Positions 40,609 through 54,287 of a DNA stretch of 64,000 nt are shown here, one piece after another (positions within the stretch are counted from its first letter, which is position 1; the number at the start of each line of letters is the position of its first letter). The notes under the pieces are model-generated. The model had not been told where the DNA came from. It made no database searches and saw only the letters and a list, made by a program, of their open reading frames with translations. The stretch comes from Chrysogorgia sp. JL179-B06 (lineage: Eukaryota > Cnidaria > Anthozoa > Scleralcyonacea > Chrysogorgiidae), in assembly GCA_035772405.1 (NCBI GenBank), contig JAYKKM010000223.1:266597-330596 (forward strand), given 5' to 3'. The translations under genes were made by a program, and so were the position numbers.

Positions 40609-41880
40609 TTGAAAGCGGTCTCACGTAGATAAGTCGAGAACAGCTGAACAGTATTGAGACGTACTCTATTTATGGTATGCTATAGTGATTGCATGGGGTA
40701 CCCTGCATGCGTGGATATGATCTTTGTCTGAGAATCAAAACAAATTGAACGATGGCAGGATGTGGGTGGGGTTAATTGGATTGCCCATACAACGATGACA
40801 GGCGCACAACCTTTTGATTTATTTATTTATGGATAGGTAAAAATTTGTAACGCAAGATAAGTGTACTTATCGCGCTGAACAATAAGGCCCTGCAGTACAA
40901 CCCAAGGCTAACTATATATAACTTGCTAATATATATACAACTATATATATACAAAAACAAGAAAGTATAGTACTCAACTTCTCGCAAGAGATTTGAAAAT
41001 AAATAAAGAAAGAAAGAGCTGACGTTTTTTCTTCATGGAAGCTATTCCAAAGAACATGCAGGCCCTGTAGGTTGAAGCTTTTTTACGTGGCTTCGGACAG
41101 AGGTATCTATAACAGATTAATCAGCTCCTAGAACGATTCTGGCTGCTCATCCGCAAGATTGATGTTGTTCCAAGCTTAAAAGCTAGTCCTCTATTTAGGG
41201 CCATACTCTATCACAATAATCGAAATGAGTTGGTATTAAAGATTTGTATGTAAAAATCAAAGTGGATTGAAGCAAACAAGCTTTCTGCCTTACACCGCTT
41301 TAGTAACTTTGGATAGAACATTCGAGATATAAACGTCCCAAGCATTTGTATAACTCTTTTCTCGCATTATTTTATGACCATTGACAGCAATATTTGGTCG
41401 TTCGTATATCCAGGCCAGAGTATATGCATGCATGCCTTTTGTTTATTTGCAAATAACATGTTGAGGCATCGATCATAACTGCATCATGAGTGTTTACAAA
41501 CATTTTAAGAAGCTTGAGAAGTATAGTGAGCACTGATCACTAAAGACCCAACATTCAATAAACTTGACAACTTGTCATTTGTCCGCAATCTTTTAAAATT
41601 GTTTTTTTAATTTAGCTAGCCTATACGTCATCGTGAAACGGTGTGTGTTGTAAATGTAGTGAATGTGTGAGAGCTTGGAGCAGACAGACGATTGTCCACG
41701 TATCGTCTGTGAAACAGTGTTTTGCAAACCGAAGACGTTTCAAAACTTGTTAGAGTATTACGGTGAGAACGCCAAATGAAAACTGATAGATTTGAAAACG
41801 TATTTGCGTGGCCGCGTGCATGTCATAGAATATATTATAGCTTGTAATATGTTGAATACAAAGACATAATTCAACATAAG
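40609..41880 (+). repeat. repeat family copy B
   Basis: Plus-strand copy of the family described at 34540-37175, uninterrupted. A and B could pair as a large inverted repeat. Confidence 0.65.
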
Positions 41881-41967
41881 CCAAATACTTCGCTTTTTGA
41901 ACACCTTTTCTTTATTGTTTTCTGTAAATTTTACCGACGTTAAATGTATTATATCAGAAACCAATGC

Positions 41968-42052
41968 GTCGACTTAGCCTCCTCCGCAGGCAACTCTGGG
42001 GATTGGGACCGAAAAAAGTCGTGAGAGTGAGAGTTGCCTGCCAAAACTCGAC
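41968..42052. mobile_element. small palindromic MITE
   Basis: GTCGACTTAGCCTCCTCCGC at the left end and an inverted GTTGCCTGCCAAAACTCGAC at the right. Related to 43570-43690. Confidence 0.5.
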
Positions 42053-43569
42053 ATGTATATTTTCCCACGCGTGTGTACTCACGCATGACAATTTTCATAA
42101 TTGAGGGATGGGTAGCAAGATGCAATATTTTCTTCTATCAAGGGACCCCTGAGGTAGAAGAGCACTTATCTATATAACAGACCACGGTCAAAGCTGTTAC
42201 AGTTTCGTACTGTCGTCGTGTCGTAGATATTATGGAAAGTCAAATGGGAATGTTTTTTAAAGCAGCAAAAAAGTTGTCCAAGATTCTGTTAAATTACTCG
42301 CCTCGACCCTGCCTCGACGACTTCCCAATTAATGTATACATTATAGAATACCCGTCCACTTTTTGAAACCGCATTTAAAGGTAGAAATACAAACCAGGAT
42401 GGTGTAAAATGTCTTTAAATATAATGTCAAAGGTTTATATTGTGTGTAGTTGTTGATTGTTAATTTCAAATTAAATGGGGTTTGTGATTAAAACTTTCCG
42501 TAATTTGACCCTTTCACTAACTGTCAACAGATACAAATGGCGAAATTACAATTTAGCGTATACGTTAATACGGATTCTCTTTGCTTGATGGAAACCTTAA
42601 GTCAAACTGAACAGCATGATTGTCAACGATTCCGAAGACGCAAACAGCGGCGCTATAGGAACAAATAGAGCCCAACCGCAACAGACCCGCGTAGCCGTAG
42701 GAGTTTGTTTTGCCTGGCAATGGCAAGATTGATGAAGTGATATAAACGGCTGCACCCTGAAGTTCTTGTTCATTAAACAAGCCCTTGTCTGAAAACTATC
42801 TCATCGAAAGGATAGTTTTTGATGAATGTCACATTATTTCAACGTGGGGTTCAACCTTTTAAGCCATTATATTAAAGGGTGTATTTGAACATTTGGCCGT
42901 TACACTGAATTGCTGAAAGCTCTTACTTTATGCTGTCACCTGGCAAAGACAGTCGATTTTAAAACAATCACCGATTTTTCGCGTCAATCTCGTATTTCAA
43001 GTGCAGGACAATTGAAAGCGGAATTGTTTACTGTGTTTTGCCAAATTATTAAACAGTTTTTAGATTACAAACGGTCAAAGTAGGATAACAAATTTGAAAT
43101 TAAAAAATACAAGTAGTGAAAGGTAAATAAGATATCATGTTTCAGCTAGTCAAACGAAAGAATATTTGAAGGTATTTAGTAACGATTACAAGGTCTACAG
43201 ACTACAAGGGTTAGTCCCGTGTCTTTCCTGTGACTTACGTTGAGGAATTAGAGATCGTAGATCGCGACGAATGTAATTGTGACTTGACGTCCTTTATTTC
43301 TTTCATCAAAATCGTTTACCAAAGATTTGGCTTTTTAACTTTTAACAAAGTTGCTTTAGAACTATCGCTGACAAATTCGCAAGGCCGTTTTCACATACCG
43401 CGGAATTTTAGAAACAATATGTTGTAGTGGTCTTTCGATCTTGTTTATCCTCCATCACAGCTTTGGGTACCCCGCGTAAGTAATCTATTCATTGACAAAA
43501 CCTACTTTCCCACCCCGGGTCCAGGTGCTGGTCCAAAATGTTACATCCGGTGGGCACTTTTCTTCGAGT
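42053..43569. other. unassigned DNA
   Basis: No gene that I can support. Short open frames exist at 42565-42780 (minus) and 43230-43427 (plus) without recognisable motifs or splice context. Confidence 0.3.
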
Positions 43570-43690
43570 TTTGGCAGGCATCTCTCTCATTTTTTTTCCC
43601 GTCCGCCCGCAATTTTCCCGCTGCCCGCCATTTTTCCCGCCCGCATGAGAGAGATGCCTGCGGAGGAGGCTAGCGTCGACTGTAGCTCAG
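43570..43690. mobile_element. palindromic MITE with CCCGCC arms
   Basis: GGCAGGCATCTCTCTCAT and ATGAGAGAGATGCCTGC are inverted, with TTTTCCCGCC-type C-rich repeats between, and GGAGGAGGCTAGCGTCGAC at the right end. Confidence 0.55.
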
Positions 43691-43759
43691 AGAAAGATAC
43701 AACTATAAAGATGAAAGCAATTTTGTTTCAAAAATAAACGAGTTTTAAAACAACACCGA

Positions 43760-44110
43760 ATTAACATAATTTCCATGCTGGTATTGAGTAAATCTTTCAA
43801 GGATGAAAAGATGAACATAGTCATAGAGTTCAGATTGATCACACAATTTTTGAATACAAAAATTTCAACCGAACATGTTGTAGCGGTAAATGCAGATGGT
43901 CGGCTGCAACGGTTTATTGGAAATGGGCAGAAACGTAGCTCTCACATGAAGTCTATTGACGACGTAGCAGTGTTTGTTCTCACACACTACCAACTTTTAA
44001 TAGCGGGGGACCTTTTGGCTAATTGCAGACGGTGCGCGTTTCATCATCAGATGGCAATCCAATTAACCCCACCGACACATGCACTTCCATCGTTCAATTT
44101 GTTTTGATTC
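43760..44110. repeat. copy of a retroelement-like segment
   Basis: Shares long words with 39990-40135 (CATGCTGG.ATTGAGTAAATC, GTTGTAGCGGTAAATGCAGA, AGCGGGGGACCTTTT) and, inverted, with 37050-37160. Probably one multi-copy family with the A-D repeats. Confidence 0.5.
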
Positions 44111-44429
44111 TCAGACAAATTGAATTGAATTGAAAGACTTTATTTAATGAGGGTAAACACTATTACTAGTTACCTAGTAGTTTTCATAGTATCTAAAAGA
44201 AGTACAAGTTAATATGTTCTTGAAATTGTGAAATGTTCTAAGGATGTGTTCTGTTTCAAGGCATTAGCTTGTATCCTTTCAAAAAAACTCTTGTGAGATA
44301 CAATGTTTCTTGTTGACAAGTCAGTGTTATTCCAGAGACGGATGGAACTAATATGGAAAGTTTTAACTACCTGAACATTCTTTTACAAGTTGGTAAAACG
44401 ATATTGTTTTTAACTGCCGCTCTGGTGCG

Positions 44430-45303
44430 GTCATATCCACGTATATGCAAGGTACCCCAATCACTATAGCATACCATATAAATAGAGTACGTCTCAATAC
44501 TGTTCAGCTGCTCTCAACGTATCTACGTGGAGACCGCTTCCCTCTTTGCCATTAATCGTTGGCTAAACGACCTGAAGGGCCAGTGCTCCGAAACGTTGTA
44601 TAATAATAAAGATGTTTTTAATATACGTGTTCCTTTTGATTGATTTATTTATTTATGGATAGGTAAAAATTTTAACGCAAGATAAGTATACTTATCGCGC
44701 TGAACAATAAAGCCCTGCAGTATATATACAAAAACAAGAAAGTATAGTACTCAACTTCTCACGAGAGATTTGAAAATAAAAAAAGAAAGAGCTGACGTTT
44801 TTTCTTCATGGAAGCTATTCCAAAGAACAGGCCCCTGTAGGTAAAGCCTTTTTAGTGCTTCGGACAGAGGTATCTATAATAGATTAATCAGCTCGCGTAT
44901 AGAACGATTCTGGCTGCTCAATATTGAAGTTGTTCAAGCTTAAAAGCTAGTCCTCTACTTAGGGCAATACTCTATCACAATAATCGAAATGAGTTGGCAT
45001 TAAAGATTTGTATGTAAAAATCAAAGTGGATTGAAGCAAACAAGCTTTCTGCCTTCCAACATTCGATATATAAACGTCCCTTCATCAAGTTCAATCAAGT
45101 TCTTCATCAAGGACTTCATCAAGTTCAATCCCTAAGCATTTGTATAACTCTTGTCTCGCATTATTTTATGACCATTGACAGCAATATTTGGTTATTCGTA
45201 TATCCAGGCCAGATATGCATGCATGCAGTAGAGAATTAAAAAAAATCCAGCTTTTGTTTATTTGAAAATAACATGTTGAGGCATCATCATAACTGCATCA
45301 TGA
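44430..45303 (+). repeat. repeat family copy C, ends at the 21-bp array
   Basis: Collinear with copy B as far as CATCATGAGTGTTCATAAA, where the satellite begins. Confidence 0.6.
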
Positions 45304-45315
45304 GTGTTCATAAAC

Positions 45316-48300
45316 CAGGTTCTGCTGGGGTTCTGCATGCTGGTTCGTCTGGTTCATCTGGTTCATCTGAATCAGAACCTGGTTCAGACGAACCATCAGA
45401 ACCAGGTTCTGCTAGTTGACCTGAACCAGAATCTGCTTCTTCTGGTTCACCTGAACCAGAACCTGGTTCATCTGAACCAAACGAACCAGCAGAACCTGGT
45501 TCTGCTTGTTCACCTGAACCAGAACCTGGTTCATCTGAACCAGACAAACCAGCAGAACCTGGTTCTGCTTGTTCACCTGAACCAGAAGAACCAGAAGCTG
45601 GTTCAGAAGAACCAGACGAACCAGGTTCTGGTTCAGGTGAACCAGGTTCTGGTTCAGGTGAACCAGGTTCTGGTTCAGCAGAAACTGGTTCAGGTGAACC
45701 AGCAGAACCTGGTTCTGGTTCTTCTGGTTCAGATGAACAAGCAGAACCAGATTTCTGCTGGTTCAGACGAACCAGCAGAACCAGGTTCTGGTTCAGTTGA
45801 ACCAGGTTCTGGTTCAGGTGAACCAGGTTCTGGTTCAGGTGAACCAAGTTCTGGTTCAGGTGAACCAAGTTCTGGTTCAGGTGAACCAGGGTTCTGGTTC
45901 AGGTGAACCTGATTCTGGTTCAGGTGAACCAGGTTCTGGTTCAGGTGAACCAGGTTCTGGTTCAGAGTGAACCATGTTCTGGTTCAGGTGAACCAAGTTC
46001 TGGTTCCAGGTGAACCAGGGTTCTGGTTTCAGGGTGAACCTGATTCTGGTTCAGGTGAACCAGGCTCTGATTCAGGTGGATACCAGGCTCTGGTTCAGGT
46101 GAACCGGTTCTGGTTCAGGTGAACCAGGTTCTGGTTCAGGTGAACCTGGGTTCTCGTTCAGGTGAACCAGGTTTCTGTTTTCAGGTGAACCATGAGGTTC
46201 TGGTTTCTGGTGAACCAGGTTCTGGTTCAGGTGAGACCAGGTTCTGTTGCAGGTGAACCAGGTTCCTGGTTCAGGTGAACCAGGTTCTGGTTCAGCAGAA
46301 ACTGGTTCAGGTTCAGCAGAAACTGGTTCAGGTGAACCAGCAGAACCTGGTTCTGGTTCTTCTGGTTCAGATGAACAAGCAGAACCAGATTTCTGCTGGT
46401 TCAGACGAACCAGCAGAACCAGGTTCTGGTTCAGTTGAACCAGGTTCTGGTTCAGGTGAACCAAGTTCTGGTTCAGGTGAACCAGGTTCTGGTTCAGGTG
46501 AACAAGGTTCTGGTTCAGGTGAACCTGGTTCTGTTTCAGGTGAACCAGGTTCTGGTTCAGCAGAAACTGGTTCAGGTTCAGCAGAAACTGGTTCAGGTGA
46601 ACCAGCAGAACCTGGTTCTGGTTCTTCTGGTTCAGATGAACAAGCAGAACCAGATTTCTGCTGGTTCAGACGAACCAGCAGAACCAGGTTCTGGTTCAGT
46701 TGAACCAGGTTCTGGTTCAGGTGAACCAGGTTCTGGTTCAGGTGAACCAAGTTCTGGTTCAGGTGAACCAGGCTCTGATTCAGGTGAACCAGGCTCTGGT
46801 TCAGGTGAACCGGTTCTGGTTCAGTGAACCAGGGTCTGGGTCCGTTGAACCAGGGTTCTGGTTCAGGTGAACCAGGTTCTGGTTCAGGTGAACCAAGTTC
46901 TGGTTCAGGTGAACCAAGTTCTGGTTCAGGTGAACCTGGTTCTGGTTCAGGTGAACCAGGTTCTGGTTCAGGTGAACCAGGTTCTGGTTCAGGTGAACCA
47001 AGTTCTGGTTCAGGTGAACCAATTTCTGGTTCAGGTGAACCAGGTTCTGGTTCAGGTGAACCAGGGTTCTGGTTCAGGTGAACCTGATTCTGGTTCAGGT
47101 GAACCAGGCTCTGATTCAGGTGAACCAGGCTCTGGTTCAGGTGAACCAGGTTCTGGTTCAGGTGAACCAGGTTCTGGTTCAGGTGAACCAGGTTCTGGTT
47201 CAGGTGAACCTGATTCTGGTTCAGGTGAACCAGGTTCTGGTTCAGGTGAACGAAGTTCTGGTTCAGGTGAACCTGATTCTGGTTCAGTTGAACCAGGTTC
47301 TGGTTCAGGTGAACCAGGTTCTGGTTCAGGTGAACCAAGTTCTGGTTTCAGGTGAACCAAGTTCATGGTTCAGGTGAACCTGGTTCTGGTTCAGGTGAAC
47401 CTGGGGTTCTCGTTCAGAGTGAACCAGGTTCTGTTTCAGGTGAACCAGGTTCTGGTTCTGGTGAACCAGGTTCTGGTTCTGGTGAACCTGGTTCTGGTTC
47501 AGGTGAACCAAGTTCTGGTTCAGGTGAACCAGGCTCTGATTCAGGTGAACCAGGCTCTGGTTCAGGTGAACCGGCTCTGGTTCAGGTGAACCGGTTCTGG
47601 TTCAGGTGAACCAGGTTCTGGTTCAGTTGAACCAGGTTCTGGTTCAGGTGAACCTGGTTCTGGTGAAACCAAGTTCTGGTTCAGGTGAACCAGGCTCTGA
47701 TTCAGGTGAACCAGGCTCTGGTTCAGGTGAACCGGTTCTGGTTCAGGTGAACCAGGTTCTGGTTCAGTTGAACCAGGTTCTGGTTCAGTTGAACCAGGTT
47801 CTGGTTCAGGTGAACCAGGTTCTGGTTCAGGTGAACCAAGTTCTGGTTCAGGTGAACCAAGTTCTGGTTCAGGTGAACCAGGTTCTGGTTCAGGTGAACC
47901 AGGTTCTGGTTCAGGTGAACCAGGTTCTGGTTCTGGTGAACCTGATTCTGGTTCAGGTGAACCAGGCTCTGATTCAGGTGAACCAGGCTCTGGTTCAGGT
48001 GAACCGGTTCTGGTTCAGGTGAACCAGGTTCTGGTTCAGGTGAGCCAGGTTCTGTTGCAGGTGAACCAGGTTCTGGTTCAGGTGAACCAGGTTCTGGTTC
48101 AGCAGAAACTGGTTCAGGTTCAGCAGAAACTGGTTCAGGTGAACCAGCAGAACCTGGTTCTGGTTCTTCTGGTTCAGATGAACAAGCAGAACCAGATTTC
48201 TGCTGGTTCAGACGAACCAGCAGAACCAGGTTCTGGTTCAGTTGAACCAGGTTCTGGTTCAGGTGAACCAGGTTCTGGTTCAGGTGAACCAAGTTCTGGT

Positions 48301-51300
48301 TCAGGTGAACCAAGTTCTGGTTCAGGTGAACCTGGTTCTGGTTCAGGTGAACCTGATTCTGGTTCTGGTGAACCTGATTCTGGTTCAGGTGAACCAGGCT
48401 CTGATTCAGGTGAACCAGGCTCTGGTTCAGGTGAACCGGTTCTGGTTCAGGTGAACCAGGTTCTGGTTCAGGTGAACCTGGGTTCTCGTTCAGGTGAACC
48501 AGGTTCTGTTTCAGGTGAACCATGAGGTTCTGGTTCTGGTGAACCAGGTTCTGGTTCAGGTGAGCCAGGTTCTGTTGCAGTGTGAACCAGGTTCTGGTTC
48601 AGGTGAACCAGGTTCTGGTTCAGCAGAAACTGGTTTCAGGTTCAGCCAGAAACTGGTTCAGGTGAACCAGCAGAAACTGGTTTCAGGTTGAACCAGCAGA
48701 ACCGGGTTCTGGTTCTTCTGGTTCAGATGAACAAGCAGAACCAGATTTCTGCTGGTTCAGACGAACCAGCAGAACCAGGTTCTGGTTCAGTTGAACCAGG
48801 TTCTGGTTCAGGTGAACCAGGTTCTGGTTCAGCGTGAACCAAGTTCTGGTTCAGGTGAACCAAGTTCTGGTTCAGAGTGAACCTGGTTCTGGTTCAGGTG
48901 AACCTGATTCTGGTTTCAGGTGAACCAGGTTCTGGTTCAGGTGAACCAGGTTCTGGTTTCAGGTGAACCATGAAGGTTCTGGTTCAGGTGAACCAAGTTC
49001 TGGTTCAGGTGAACCAGGTTCTGGTTCAGGTGAACAAGGTTCTGGTTCAGGTGAACCTGGTTCTGTTTCAGGTGAACCAGGTTCTGGTTCAGTGTGAACC
49101 AGGTTTCTGGTTCAGCAGAAAACTGGTTCAGGTTCAGCAGAAACTGGTTCAGGTGAACCAGCAGAACCTGGTTCTGGTTCTTCTGGTTCAGATGAACAAG
49201 CAGAACCAGATTTCTGCTGGTTCAGACGAACCAGCAGAACCAGGTTCTGGTTGCAGTTGAACCAGGTTCTGGTTCAGGTGAACCAGGTTCTGGTTCAGTG
49301 TGAACCAAGTTCTGGTTCAGGTGAACCAAGTTCTGGTTCAGGTGAACCTGGTTCTGGTTCAGGTGAACCAGGTTCTGGTTCAGGTGAACCAGGTTCTGGT
49401 TCAGGTGAACCAAGTTCTGGTTCAGGTGAACCAATTTCTGGTTCAGGTGAACCTGGTTCTGGTTCAGGTGAACCAGGGTTCTGGTTCAGGTGAACCTGAT
49501 TCTGGTTCAGGTGAACCAGGCTCTGATTCAGGTGAACCAGGCTCTGGTTCAGGTGAACCAGGTTCTGGTTCAGGTGAACCAGGTTCTGGTTCAGGTGAAC
49601 CAGGTTCTGGTTCAGGTGAACCTGATTCTGGTTCAGGTGAACCAGGTTCTGGTTCAGGTGAACCAGGTTCTGGTTCAGGTGAACCAAGTTCTGGTTCAGG
49701 TGAACCTGATTCTGGTTCAGTTGAACCAGGTTCTGGTTCAGGTGAACCAGGTTCTGGTTCAGGTGAACCAAGGTTCTGGTTCAGGTGAACCAAGTTCTGG
49801 TTCAGTGTGAACCTGGTTTCTGGTTCAGGTGAACCAGGTTCTGGTTCAGGTGAACCAGGTTCTGGTTCAGGTGAACCAAGTTCTGGTTCAGGTGAACCAA
49901 TTTCTGGTTCAGGTGAACCTGGTTCTGGTTCAGGTGAAACCAGGGTTCTGGTTCAGGTGAACCTGATTCTGGTTCAGGTGAACCAGGCTCTGATTCAGGT
50001 GAACCAGGCTCTGGTTCAGGGTGAACCAGGTTTCTGGTTCAGGTGAACCAGGTTCTGGTTCAGGTGAACCAGGTTCTGGTTCAGGTGAACCTGATTCTGG
50101 TTCAGGTGAACCAGGTTCTGGTTCAGGTGAACCAGGTTCTGGTTCAGGTGAACCAAGTTCTGGTTCAGGTGAACCTGATTCTGGTTCAGTTGAACCAGGT
50201 TCTGGTTCAGGTGAACCAGGTTCTGGTTCAGGTGAACCAAGTTCTGGTTCAGGTGAACCAAGTTCTGGTTCAGGTGAACCTGGTTCTGGTTCAGGTGAAC
50301 CTGGGTTCTCGTTCAGGTGAACCAGGTTCTGTTTCAGGTGAACCAGGTTCTGGTTCTGGTGAACCAGGTTCTGGTTCTGGTGAACCTGGTTCTGGTTCAG
50401 GTGAACCAAGTTCTGGTTCAGGTGAACCAGGCTCTGATTCAGGTGAACCAGGCTCTGGTTCAGGTGAACCGGTTCTGGTTCAGGTGAACCAGGTTCTGGT
50501 TCAGTTGAACCAGGTTCTGGTTCAGGTGAACCTGGTTCTGGTGAACCAAGTTCTGGTTCAGGTGAACCAGGCTCTGATTCAGGTGAACCAGGCTCTGGTT
50601 CAGGTGAACCGGTTCTGGTTCAGGTGAACCAGGTTCTGGTTCAGTTGAACCAGGTTCTGGTTCAGGTGAACCAGGTTCTGGTTCAGGTGAACCAAGTTCT
50701 GGTTCAGGTGAACCAAGTTCTGGTTCAGGTGAACCAAGTTCTGGTTCAGGTGAACCAGGTTCTGGTTCAGGTGAACCAGGTTCTGGTTCAGGTGAACCAG
50801 GTTCTGGTTCTGGTGAACCTGATTCTGGTTCAGGTGAACCAGGCTCTGATTCAGGTGAACCAGGCTCTGGTTCAGGTGAACCGGTTCTGGTTCAGGTGAA
50901 CCAGGTTCTGGTTCAGGTGAACCTGGGTTCTCGTTCAGGTGAACCAGGTTCTGTTTCAGGTGAACCATGAGGTTCTGGTTCTGGTGAACCAGGTTCTGGT
51001 TCAGGTGAGCCAGGTTCTGTTGCAGGTGAACCAGGTTCTGGTTCAGGTGAACCAGGTTTCTGGTTCCAGACAGAAACTGGTTCAGGTGAACCAGCAGAAC
51101 CTGGGTTCTGGTTCTTCCTGGTTCAGATGAACAAGCAGAACCAGATTTCTGCTGGTTCAGACGAACCAGCAGAACCAGGTTCTGGTTCAGTTGAACCAGG
51201 TTCTGGTTCAGGTGAACCAGGTTCTGGTTCAGGTGAACCAAGTTCTGGTTCAGGTGAACCAAGTTCTGGTTCAGGTGAACCTGGTTCTGGTTCAGGTGAA

Positions 51301-53506
51301 CCTGATTCTGGTTCTGGTGAACCTGATTCTGGTTCAGGTGAACCAGGCTCTGATTCAGGTGAACCAGGCTCTGGTTCAGGTGAACCGGTTCTGGTTCAGG
51401 TGAACCAGGTTCTGGTTCAGGTGAACCTGGGTTCTCGTTCAGGTGAACCAGGTTCTGTTTCAGGTGAACCATGAGGTTCTGGTTCTGGTGAACCAGGTTC
51501 TGGTTCAGGTGAGCCAGGTTCTGTTGCAGGTGAACCAGGTTCTGGTTCAGGTGAACCAGGTTCTGGTTCAGCAGAAACTGGTTCAGGTTCAGCAGAAACT
51601 GGTTCAGGTGAACCAGCAGAACCTGGTTCTGGTTCTTCTGGTTCAGATGAACAAGCAGAACCAGATTTCTGCTGGTTCAGACGAACCAGCAGAACCAGGT
51701 TCTGGTTCAGTTGAACCAGGTTCTGGTTCAGGTGAACCAGGTTCTGGTTCAGGTGAACCAAGTTCTGGTTCAGGTGAACCAAGTTCTGGTTCAGGTGAAC
51801 CTGGTTCTGGTTCAGGTGAACCTGATTCTGGTTCAGGTGAACCAGGTTCTGGTTCAGGTGAACCAGGTTCTGGTTCAGGTGAACCATGAAGGTTCTGGTT
51901 CAGGTGAACCAAGTTCTGGTTCAGGTGAACCAGGTTCTGGTTCAGGTGAACAAGGTTCTGGTTCAGGTGAACCTGGTTCTGTTTCAGGTGAACCAGGTTC
52001 TGGTTCAGGTGAACCAGGTTCTGGTTCAGCAGAAACTGGTTCAGGTTCAGCAGAAACTGGTTCAGGTGAACCAGCAGAACCTGGTTCTGGTTCTTCTGGT
52101 TCAGATGAACAAGCAGAACCAGATTTCTGCTGGTTCAGACGAACCAGCAGAACCAGGTTCTGGTTCAGTTGAACCAGGTTCTGGTTCAGGTGAACCAGGT
52201 TCTGGTTCAGGTGAACCAAGTTCTGGTTCAGGTGAACCAAGTTCTGGTTCAGGTGAACCAGGTTCTGGTTCAGGTGAACCATGAAGGTTCTGGTTCAGGT
52301 GAACCAAGTTCTGGTTCAGGTGAACCAGGTTCTGGTTCAGGTGAACAAGGTTCTGGTTCAGGTGAACCTGGTTCTGTTTCAGGTGAACCAGGTTCTGGTT
52401 CAGGTGAACCAGGTTCTGGTTCAGCAGAAACTGGTTCAGGTTCAGCAGAAACTGGTTCAGGTGAACCAGCAGAACCTGTTCAGGTGAACCAGCAGAACCT
52501 GGTTCTGGTTCTTCTGGTTCAGATGAACAAGCAGAACCAGATTTCTGCTGGTTCAGACGAACCAGCAGAACCAGGTTCTGGTTCAGTTGAACCAGGTTCT
52601 GGTTCAGGTGAACCAGGTTCTGGTTCAGGTGAACCAAGTTCTGGTTCAGGTGAACCAGGCTCTGATTCAGGTGAACCAGGCTCTGGTTCAGGTGAACCGG
52701 TTCTGGTTCAGGTGAACCAAGTTCTGGTTCAGGTGAACCAAGTTCTGGTTCAGGTGAACCTGGTTCTGGTGAACCAGGTTCTGGTTCAGGTGAACCAGGG
52801 TTCGGTTCAGGTGAAACCTGATTCTGGTTCAGGTGAACCAGGTTCTGGTTCAGGTGAACCAGGTTCTGGTTCAGGTGAACCAGGTTCTGGTTCAGTTGAA
52901 CCAGGTTCTGGTTCAGGTGAACCAGGTTCTGGTTCAGGTGAACCAAGTTCTGGTTCAGGTGAACCAGGTTCTGGTTCAGGTGAACCAGGTTCTGGTTCAG
53001 GTGAACCATGAAGGTTCTGGTTCAGGTGAACCAAGTTCTGGTTCAGGTGAACCAAGTTCTGGTTCAGGTGAACAAGGTTCTGGTTCAGGTGAACCTGGTT
53101 CTGTTTCAGGTGAACCAGGTTCTGGTTCTGGTGAACCTGGTTCTGGTTCAGGTGAACCAGGTTCTGGTTCAGGTGAACCAGGTTCTGGTTCAGGTGAACC
53201 AGGTTCTGGTTCAGGTGAACCAGGTTCTGGTTCAGGTGAACCAGGTTCTGGTTCTGGTGAACCTGGTTCTGGTTCAGGTGAACCAGGTTCTGGTTCAGAG
53301 CCAGGTTCTGCTGGTTGACGTGAACCAGAACCTGCTTCTTCTGGTTCACCTGAACCGGAACCTGGTTCACCTGAACCAGAACCTGGTTCACCTGACAGAA
53401 CCTGGTTCAAATGAACCAGACGAACCAGCAGAATCTGGTTCGTCTGGTTCATCTGAACCAGGTTCTGGTTCTTCTGGTTCAGATGAACAAGCAGAACCAG
53501 ATTTCT
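45316..53506. repeat. 21-bp satellite array (8.2 kb)
   Basis: Basic unit GGTTCTGGTTCAGGTGAACC plus A, with CCAAG, CCTGATT, CCAGGCTCTGATT and TTCAGTTGAACC variants. A longer marker block (AGCAGAAACTGGTTCAGG to CAGATTTCTGCTGGTTCAGA) recurs at about 45675, 46304, 46558, 48098, 48620, 49125, 51564, 52030 and 52425, showing higher-order repeats. The first ~300 bp and last ~200 bp include units in the opposite orientation. The unit is a multiple of three and stop-free in several frames, so long frames on both strands (Gly-Ser-Glu-Pro or Asn-Gln-Val-Leu repeats) are expected by-products. Confidence 0.95.
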
Positions 53507-53508
53507 AA

Positions 53509-53650
53509 ACGTTGTATAATAATAAAGAAGTTTTTAATACGTGTTCCTTTTGATTGATTGATTTATATGTATAGGTATAACTTTTAACGCAAGATAAGTA
53601 TTTATCGCGCTGAACAATAAGGCCCTGCAGTACACGAAGGCTATATACGT
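53509..53650 (+). repeat. repeat family copy D, right of the array
   Basis: Starts AAACGTTGTATAATAATAAA and ends at GGCCCTGCAGTAC, matching copy C at 44595-44725. Confidence 0.6.
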
Positions 53651-53800
53651 TTATATACATAGGTTAGAAAATTGAGCAGCATGCCAATTCTTCAGTTTCG
53701 TAGTGCCATTTTGAACAAAACACTCGGGCGAGAACTGGTACCTATTAGACGTTCAAAGTGACTGCAATACAGTCAACTTGCCACGCTTTTGCAATTGCTG

Positions 53801-53974
53801 TACAGTGAACTCTCTCCAAGGCGGACACGTTCGGGGCCAAATTTGTTAGAGAGGTGTCCGCCTTAGAGAGTTTTATTATAGTAAATAATGTAGAAGCGGC
53901 CGAGATTATGTGTCCGCCTTAGCCTGAGAGGTGTACGCCTTAGAGGGGTGTCCGCTTGGAGAGAGTTCACTGTA
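53801..53974. mobile_element. Tc1/mariner-type MITE
   Basis: TA-flanked inverted ends CAGTGAACTCTCTCC... / ...GGAGAGAGTTCACTG with repeated GGTGTCCGCCTTAGAG inside. The TA target and size fit a mariner-derived MITE. Confidence 0.7.
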
Positions 53975-54287
53975 TATCTAATCAATCTGAGGAAGAGATT
54001 GGGCTACAATATTGTGCATACTTTGTCCGCATTGTTTCAGTAATCTGTATCACCAATACTGGAAGCATCAGCATCAGAGGTAAACTTAGTAGACCGTCGG
54101 TTGTACCTTTCCACTCTGGGAAATCCTAGAACAACAACACACCGTATATCATGATGTACAGAATACTAGAAAAATGTGATAGCGAAAAAACGAATGTAAT
54201 ATTTAGAGAATGGAGTTAATATATTATTTAGATAATGCAGTTGATATTTTACTTTGTTTTGTAGTCTATATGAAGTTACGGGAAGTT

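Noticed and set aside
45304..53508. Many long Gly-Ser-Glu-Pro, Asn-Gln-Val-Leu and His-Leu-Asn-Gln frames
   Set aside because: By-products of the 21-bp satellite on both strands, broken by indels, with no start context, splice sites or conserved flanks.
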